Shown here in pieces: positions 59,024-64,000 of a DNA stretch of 64,000 bases. Source of the stretch: Septoria linicola (lineage: Eukaryota; Ascomycota; Dothideomycetes; Mycosphaerellales; Mycosphaerellaceae). The notes under the pieces were generated by a model. It made no database searches. It was not told where the DNA came from and was given only the letters and a program-made list of their open reading frames with translations. The translations under genes and the position numbers were made by a program. The stretch spans positions 1,488,001 through 1,552,000 of the forward strand of contig CP099421.1 of assembly GCA_024114885.1 (NCBI GenBank), written 5' to 3'. Each line of letters opens with the position of its first letter. Position 1 is the stretch's first letter.

Positions 59024-60453
59024 ATGAATTTCTCAGTGCGAGGACTGCTGGGAAGGAGTGCTGGGAAGGTAGACGACGGAGAGCAGCAAGAAGAAGAAGA
59101 AAGAAGAAGAAGACACTAACTCGTCTTCTCTCCAGCGCACTCGAAGCGAAGAACTCCCCAGTCGTGGCCGCGTGCTCCACCTGCAAACGGAATACAGTCA
59201 GCTCTCAGACACGCTCGACCGACCACTGCCGCCACTGCCAGAGGCAGAGTCCCACAGACACTACATGATCGACCACCGCGGACGGAGACACACGCTGCTC
59301 ACTCCACTTGAGCTCGAGGAGCAGAGAGCCAGAAACTTGCCAGTGTCAAAGTTTGCCACACAGCCGAACCCACCAAACACTTCTCGCACCAACGACAACC
59401 GGAATTCCACCTCTGACAACCAACACTATCGCACAAAGTCACTCGACGCCTATCACTCGAGAAATTCTTCACGCTCGACCGCGAACCGCGTTCGTGCTCA
59501 AGGCTGCACCTTCGAGATGACTGTCACCGACGCCGACACTGGAATTTCCACGCCACTCGGCAGCAATCCGCCAGAAATGGAAGAAGTCTCCAAGCGCACC
59601 AGATCCAGATCCTCCTCTCGCCGTCGCGAGCGTGCCGATTCGCACCAGGAGATTGCCGACAATGTGAGCAGCCAGGATTTCGCCACCACACCACGCACCG
59701 ACGGAGGACTTCAAGTGCCAGCTCTGAACATCCGCAAGGCCAGCGACAACACAACACGCATTCCTTCGCCACGCTCTTCGCCGCGCACTTCACCACGCTC
59801 GCCCGCTGAGGACCTTCCATTGCCGCCACAGACCGCCGAAAATTTGCGCAAGATTCCAGCCATCATCCCACCTGAGCTGCAGTACACCCATCTCCCAACA
59901 GGCTGGAAGCTCGTCGACCCACCAGCACCAAAGCAGAGCATCGCTTCCAAAGCCGCCAAGACGCTCGGATTTCAGTCTTCCAGCAACAACCCACGCTTCG
60001 GCGCAGCAGCACGAAACGACGCCCGCTCTCCGCTTCCACCAGTGGCCCCTCCGTTCGTGCCAAAGCCAAGCCCAGCTGTCGTTCGCCCACCAGTTTACGA
60101 CCCGACCAAGCCTGCCGGTCTGCAGTGGGCTTCTCCAGGCATCAACAACAGCAGGCCATTCCAGCCGTGGTAAGTTGACCCAACACATATCCTGCCCTCG
60201 TCTCCGCCATTCTGCACAGTCCACGCCCCCGAATGCGCAGACACATCTCAACACCCTTCCTCACTCTCTCAGAGACACATACTAAGCCTTCTTCCTCCAC
60301 TTTAGGGAGCCATCTCCACGTTGGCACTGCTGCAAGTGTGGGGCGGACACGATCGTGGAGCAGACCGTGTGCGCAAACCTATCGTGCATGCACGATAGGT
60401 GCCCGGTCCGCTGCCAGGTGACTGTCCGTCACCACAAGGGCTTCTCTGGATGA
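59024..60453 (+). CDS. Low-complexity protein with Cys-rich zinc-ribbon-like C-terminus
   Basis: Unknown function. Exons 59024-59068, 59136-60169 and 60306-60453 give 408 residues. Exon 1: MNFSVRGLLGRSAGK. Exon 2 is largely disordered, Ser/Pro/Arg-rich: DRPLPPLPEAE, HYMIDHRGRRHTLLTPLELE, SPRSSPRTSPRSP. It has one ordered-looking element, LQYTHLPTGWKLVDPP. The last exon changes character: PRWHCCKCGADTIVEQTVC, then ANLSCMHDRCPVRCQVTV. Its Cys pairs and a His suggest one zinc site. If intron 2 (136 nt, GTAAGT to CTTTAG) is retained, translation stops at the donor (Pro-Trp-stop), giving a 360-residue form lacking the Cys-rich tail. It may be a regulatory or protein-binding protein. Confidence 0.75.
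59088..59113 (+). repeat. AAG microsatellite inside intron 1
   Basis: Purine-only AAG/AAAG tract of about 26 bases between donor and branch point (CACTAAC) of the first intron of the Cys-rich-tail gene. Confidence 0.8.
60377..60400. repeat. 24-bp perfect palindrome within coding sequence
   Basis: The two halves (ACCTATCGTGCA and TGCACGATAGGT) are exact reverse complements with no spacer. It lies in exon 3 of the Cys-rich-tail gene over the residues ANLSCMHDRC. Such a perfect palindrome is rare in coding DNA. Confidence 0.9.
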
Positions 60454-61459
60454 GGGCCGGCGGATTTTTGCTCCCTGCGGGGATATGCTTTGGCTTGGCT
60501 CGAGGAGGAGGAGGAGAGGGTGGGCGGTTGGATCAGTGACAACCGCCCACCAGAAAATGCTTTTGTATAGCAGAATTTCTCCGCGCGGCTCGCGCACTCT
60601 AAGGCGCCTTGGGCGCAGACAGGCCGCCAAATGCATTTGAAAATTTTTCAGAAATCGTGTGTGTCCATTTTTGAGGTGTAGAGTTGTCTCGTGTGCCCTT
60701 CTCTGCTTGAATCGCGCGGTCTAAGCTGGCTGATGTGAATACAGGTGAGATATGCATGGGAGTGAGAAATCGGAGAACAAGCCACGGCCTCGAGGTGACT
60801 ACTTTTACCAGCGATAATGTCTCTGCGGATTTGTACTAGCTAGGGCAACGCAGTGACAGAAATATCGCGTGGAGAATTGGTCATATTTGACTTATCAAGC
60901 CTACCATTTCCTGCGGCTCTCCTTCAAACCAGTCAACGAAACGCTCGATCAGGAGAGCGATCGGCTCCGTCTGCGGGCTCGGATACTTGCCAGCTCGGTG
61001 TACAACTCGAGGTTCTGGAAGGACTACCTGAAAGCAAAGAGAACACTACTCACTTGATCATTGGAGGTGGGATCGATGCCTCCGTAGATACTGTACACTG
61101 AGCCGCTCCACAATAGAGTCGATTTCGCTGATGAGCCGGTTGATGTACTCGATGGTCCGGGCAACTAGACGAGGCCTGCGAGACTCAGGCACCTTGAACG
61201 TGGTAGCGAGTTGGAGTGTCTAGGAGTGTCGTGCATTCACCGCTGTTCTCTTTCCGATCAACGCATACTCTCTGCGGCACTTGATCTCCAGATGGCGCGG
61301 GCTGTAGAGGAGAGGATTCTTCAAGAAAGCACGGCTATCTCGCACAGGTGTTCATGTTTCTCGCCACAGTCATCTCTGCGGAACCTCATGCACCGTGGCG
61401 ATAGGGTTTGAGAGAGGCCAGCTATAATTCTCATGATATTACAGAGCTACTCTGTGCCT
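60454..61459. other. Intergenic stretch containing a gene relic
   Basis: Between convergent genes. Apart from the relic listed separately, no coding content. A minus-strand frame in the first 150 bases is an antisense shadow. Confidence 0.45.
60860..61057 (+). pseudogene. Orphan exon / gene fragment
   Basis: A 65-codon stretch with strongly protein-like sequence: KYRVENWSYLTYQAYHFLRL, SFKPVNETLDQESDRLRLRA, RILASSVYNSRFWKDYLKAK, ending RTLLT and a stop. It is preceded by a usable acceptor (GTGACAG at 60859), and the frame is closed by TGA just before that. No upstream exon was found within 400 bases. The content looks like the C-terminal exon of a conserved helical protein that I cannot name, so it is probably the remnant of a deleted or translocated gene. 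A real gene with a distant first exon is possible. Confidence 0.45.
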
Positions 61460-62875
61460 CTAGAAGTGGTCCATCGTCACTCCCACACCCTGCTCTCTGC
61501 TGACCCGTAGTAACTCATTGCCGACAACGATATCCATCAGACCCAGTCCGACACTCTTGTATATCACATTGCCCTTTGTCAACCACTCCTTCAACCCGGA
61601 GTTCTCCTGCAGTTGACATCCTTCTTTGTTAACATCGACCTTCTCGCCTCTCTCACTCGCTCGTTGCTCAGCATCCCGCTTCAGCATGAAGAGCTCTCCT
61701 AGCTCGACGACTTGATCAGGCAACAATTTCGCCTGCACGACTTCGCCAGCATGCTTAAGGCAACCTGTCACGGTATCTACAAGAATTGCTCCGCCTTCCT
61801 TCTGCCTCTTGTGGATGTGTTTGTGCTCGTGATGTGGAGCTACGGCGTACCGCAGCACGTCTGGAGCCAGCTCTATCATGCTTGAATTCAAGGAGCCTAT
61901 GCAAGCAATGTATCTTCCTTTCTTCCGACCTTCGGGATTTGTGAGATAGCTTGCAGGAAACAATGGTGTGGTGGACGGCGTGGTACAGAAAATGACATTA
62001 CTGGCGCGCACGTACTCTTTCAGTAGTCTCTCGTACTCGGTATGTGCTGGCGTCAAGATGGTCTTCTTCGTCCTGGCGTTGTACTTCTCCCCGACGTGAT
62101 TGACGTAATCAGGATCATCAGGTTGTGGGTTGTACAGTCTCATCACGCATCTGCGTGCGCTTTCGAAATTGCGAGTGACGATATTGAGGTGATGTATCTC
62201 GTCGCCCCTCAATATTAGAGCAAGGCGAGCGTGCCAGTAAGCTTGTTTGCCAGCACCAAAGATGGTCACATCGTGCACGGAGTGGCGCTTCTTCAGCAGT
62301 AGCGTCGATGCCAGAGCTGTCCTGAAGGCGGTCACTTCCTCAGCATTGATCAGGCCCACGGTATTGCCGACATTATCGAGCAGAGTCAAAGAGCCCTTGA
62401 TCGTCGAGGTCGCTGTTTGGCCAGAATCTGATTTCGATGTGAGGGACAGGTTGCCAGTGCTATCGGTCACGTTCGACACTGACGTTGGAATGGAGGAAGT
62501 GTTTGATCTCGCGGACTGCGTGCTAGCGAAAGAGCCTTGACGATCCGTAGAGCTGATTGAGCTTCTGGAATCACCATCTGAGGAGGCTTCGGAAAGTGGT
62601 GGCAAGCCGTTGGTGTCAGGCGGCACGATATTTACGACCTTCACTCCTTGCCCAGTGATTCCAGAGGCCGGAAGATAGAGAGTTGTAGATCCATCCTTGC
62701 GCTTCAAAGTTGACCTCTCTGGTTGATAGTCCGAACAGCAGTCGCTTCCGTCTGATGAAGTGGAGTACCAATGGAGGGCATCTGCAAGGGTGGCCTGAAG
62801 CTCTAGGATGTCCTCCCTGTTGAAAGAATGCAGGATCTTGCTAACGTCGCGATCACTCAGAATTTGTAGCGGCAT
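61460..62875 (-). CDS. Ornithine cyclodeaminase / mu-crystallin family protein
   Basis: NAD(P)-binding protein of the family that includes ornithine cyclodeaminase, alanine dehydrogenase and ketimine reductases. Single exon, 471 residues from the ATG at 62875. The N-terminal part MPLQILSDRDVSKIL and STTLYLPASGITGQGVKVVN, with the substrate-domain GxK-V motif, are conserved. About 75 residues rich in Ser/Thr/Asp/Gly are inserted after IVPPDTNGLPPLSEAS (near residues 90-165) before LTLLDNVGNTVGLINAEEVTAFRT. The Rossmann motif is VTIFGAGKQAYWHARLAL, then VIFCTTPSTTPLFPASYL and IACIGSLNSSMIEL. The end has VIYKSVGLGLMDIV, a family hallmark. The length exceeds the usual 320-350 because of the insert and a C-terminal extension. 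True activity cannot be told from sequence. Confidence 0.92.
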   Translation of the reverse strand: MPLQILSDRDVSKILHSFNREDILELQATLADALHWYSTSSDGSDCCSDYQPERSTLKRKDGSTTLYLPASGITGQGVKVVNIVPPDTNGLPPLSEASSDGDSRSSISSTDRQGSFASTQSARSNTSSIPTSVSNVTDSTGNLSLTSKSDSGQTATSTIKGSLTLLDNVGNTVGLINAEEVTAFRTALASTLLLKKRHSVHDVTIFGAGKQAYWHARLALILRGDEIHHLNIVTRNFESARRCVMRLYNPQPDDPDYVNHVGEKYNARTKKTILTPAHTEYERLLKEYVRASNVIFCTTPSTTPLFPASYLTNPEGRKKGRYIACIGSLNSSMIELAPDVLRYAVAPHHEHKHIHKRQKEGGAILVDTVTGCLKHAGEVVQAKLLPDQVVELGELFMLKRDAEQRASERGEKVDVNKEGCQLQENSGLKEWLTKGNVIYKSVGLGLMDIVVGNELLRVSREQGVGVTMDHF

Positions 62876-63598
62876 CTTGAGCCGTTCGAGAGTGTTTGGT
62901 CGGTTTTCTTGAGCTGACGCTGTGATCGAGGTTCAGTTCAGGCAGGCTCAAAGACCAGATTAGAGAACGGCAATCACGAGGCTGAAGAGTTCCGATTTTG
63001 TCAATGTACGAACCTCCCTGATTCTTTTGTGCCACTTGCGAGGTGGTATTCGATGCATGCTGCTGAGCTGAGCGGATTACTAATTATGACACCATTTGCA
63101 TTCGAGCTTTCTGTAGTGTCGTGCTCAGTTTCTGCTCAGCTTGCGACGGGAAGTGCTCATTATACAAGCATGTTCCAATCAAGGACTGCGAGAAGACTGC
63201 GATGATGTGGATGAGCATGCTGCTCTTCAGCTTTCCATTCTGACATACTATCTCATGTAGACCCTATCCGGCCGACACTGCTGACGCTCCCATCGTCGCT
63301 TCCAACGGCCGCAGCATCTCATCACTCCCCATACGCGTACAGTATCCGATGGCGGACGATCCGGTTCGACGCCATCAGATGTTTCCCTATCAATGTGCTC
63401 TGCTCTCCTCCCAAACACCAACAGCAGCGCAAGGTGTTTACAAGCAAAAGCAGACCAGATAAGACAATTCTGCTAATGACAAAGTGGAGGCCGCAATTGG
63501 TTTAACGGCCGGGTTATTAGTTCTGTGAAAATGTGGTGATAGTAATGCAAAACAAGAAAATCCAATACAGTCCGCAGCGCGTGTGACGATCGTATTGT
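62876..63598. other. Intergenic stretch
   Basis: 5' region of the cyclodeaminase-like gene and 3' UTR of the gene at the right edge, both on the minus strand. No gene supported. Confidence 0.45.
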
Positions 63599-64000
63599 CT
63601 ACGCGACTTCTTCTTCGGCCCAGCCTGGCAGGCCTGGGGACACACCTAGACCATAGCCCTCGCCGCTATAGCCCAGTCCAGAGAGGGGTTGCTGCTGCTG
63701 GCTCTGCTGCGCTGCTTGCAAGGAGAAGGCAGGCAAACTCACGGCTCGGCTGTGAGCGCTTCGAGATGCGCTGCTCAGACTCGCCTGGTTCGAGTAAGAG
63801 TTCATGGCCTGCATGCCGTTCGTGATGTTCACACTCTGGTGACTTCCGTGACCAAAATGGTTTTGCGACGGTGGCTCTAAACCAGCTGAACGCGTTGCGG
63901 CAACTTCGTTGGGCGAGCTGTAAAATGCTTGCTGGTTCGAAAGATGCGTAGCTGAAGCTGGCTGCGACTGTTGGTAAGATGCCGGAACACCATAGTCTGA
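63599..64000 (-). CDS. C-terminal part of a Gln/Ser-rich protein, running off the window
   Basis: Only the last 133 codons are inside. The frame is open from the window edge to a stop at 63599. Composition is Ser/Gln/Ala/Gly-rich (SYQQSQPASATHLSNQQAFY, SLQAAQQSQQQQPLSG), ending in GYGLGVSPGLPGWAEEEVA. Long Gln/Ser tails of this type are common in fungal transcription factors and RNA-binding proteins, but no domain is visible. The identity must come from the sequence to the right. Confidence 0.7.
   Translation of the reverse strand, partial: SDYGVPASYQQSQPASATHLSNQQAFYSSPNEVAATRSAGLEPPSQNHFGHGSHQSVNITNGMQAMNSYSNQASLSSASRSAHSRAVSLPAFSLQAAQQSQQQQPLSGLGYSGEGYGLGVSPGLPGWAEEEVA

Overview
The window is nuclear DNA of a filamentous ascomycete (Pezizomycotina). 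Genes are split by short introns of about 50-60 nt with GT(A/G)AGT-like donors, CTAAC/CTGAC branch points and CAG/TAG acceptors. The set includes families typical of moulds: a velvet regulator, Zn2Cys6 transcription factors, a Uds1 septation protein, an X325/Bim1-like copper protein and a fungal complex I MWFE subunit. A Dothideomycete (Mycosphaerellales-like) host is my inference from gene style, not proven by the sequence. There are no operons, rRNAs, convincing tRNAs, CRISPR arrays or intact transposons.

Layout. 1-12.5 kb: a long gene-poor stretch, a VosA-like velvet regulator (+), another gene-poor stretch, then a Sas3-type MYST histone acetyltransferase (-). 12.9-21.1 kb: complex I NDUFA1/MWFE (+), a Uds1-domain coiled-coil protein with an apparent one-base frameshift (+), a small membrane protein (-) and a centrin/Cdc31-like EF-hand protein (+). 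21.1-24.2 kb: a region with four similar splice-donor-like modules but no convincing protein. 24.2-33.1 kb: a small acidic-tailed protein (-), an F-box/WD-like protein (+), a ZIP9/Atx2-like metal transporter (-) divergent from the type B acetyltransferase HAT1 (+), and a fungal lipocalin-like protein (+).

33.9-49.1 kb: regulator-rich. It holds a short Zn2Cys6 protein (-), possible regulator relics, a full-length Zn2Cys6 factor with a GC-AG intron and a 14-nt microexon (-), a GNAT-like gene interrupted by 23 nt (+), fructose-1,6-bisphosphatase (+), a DUF7730/2EXR-like protein (+) and a seven-exon Zn2Cys6 factor (+). 49.1-64 kb: an NTF2/SnoaL-like protein (-), a cupin (-), the Bim1-like GPI-anchored copper protein (-), a Pro/Ser-rich protein (+), a MAPEG glutathione transferase (+), a low-complexity protein ending in a Cys-rich zinc-ribbon-like tail (+), a gene relic (+), an ornithine cyclodeaminase/mu-crystallin family protein (-) and a gene running off the right edge (-).

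Most genes are unrelated housekeeping or regulatory loci, and I see no biosynthetic cluster. Themes are chromatin acetylation (Sas3, HAT1), developmental and transcriptional control (velvet, three Zn2Cys6 genes) and metal handling (ZIP, Bim1-like, cupin). Exon boundaries were derived by hand from splice signals and phase. Intron counts and starts are predictions unless stated otherwise.
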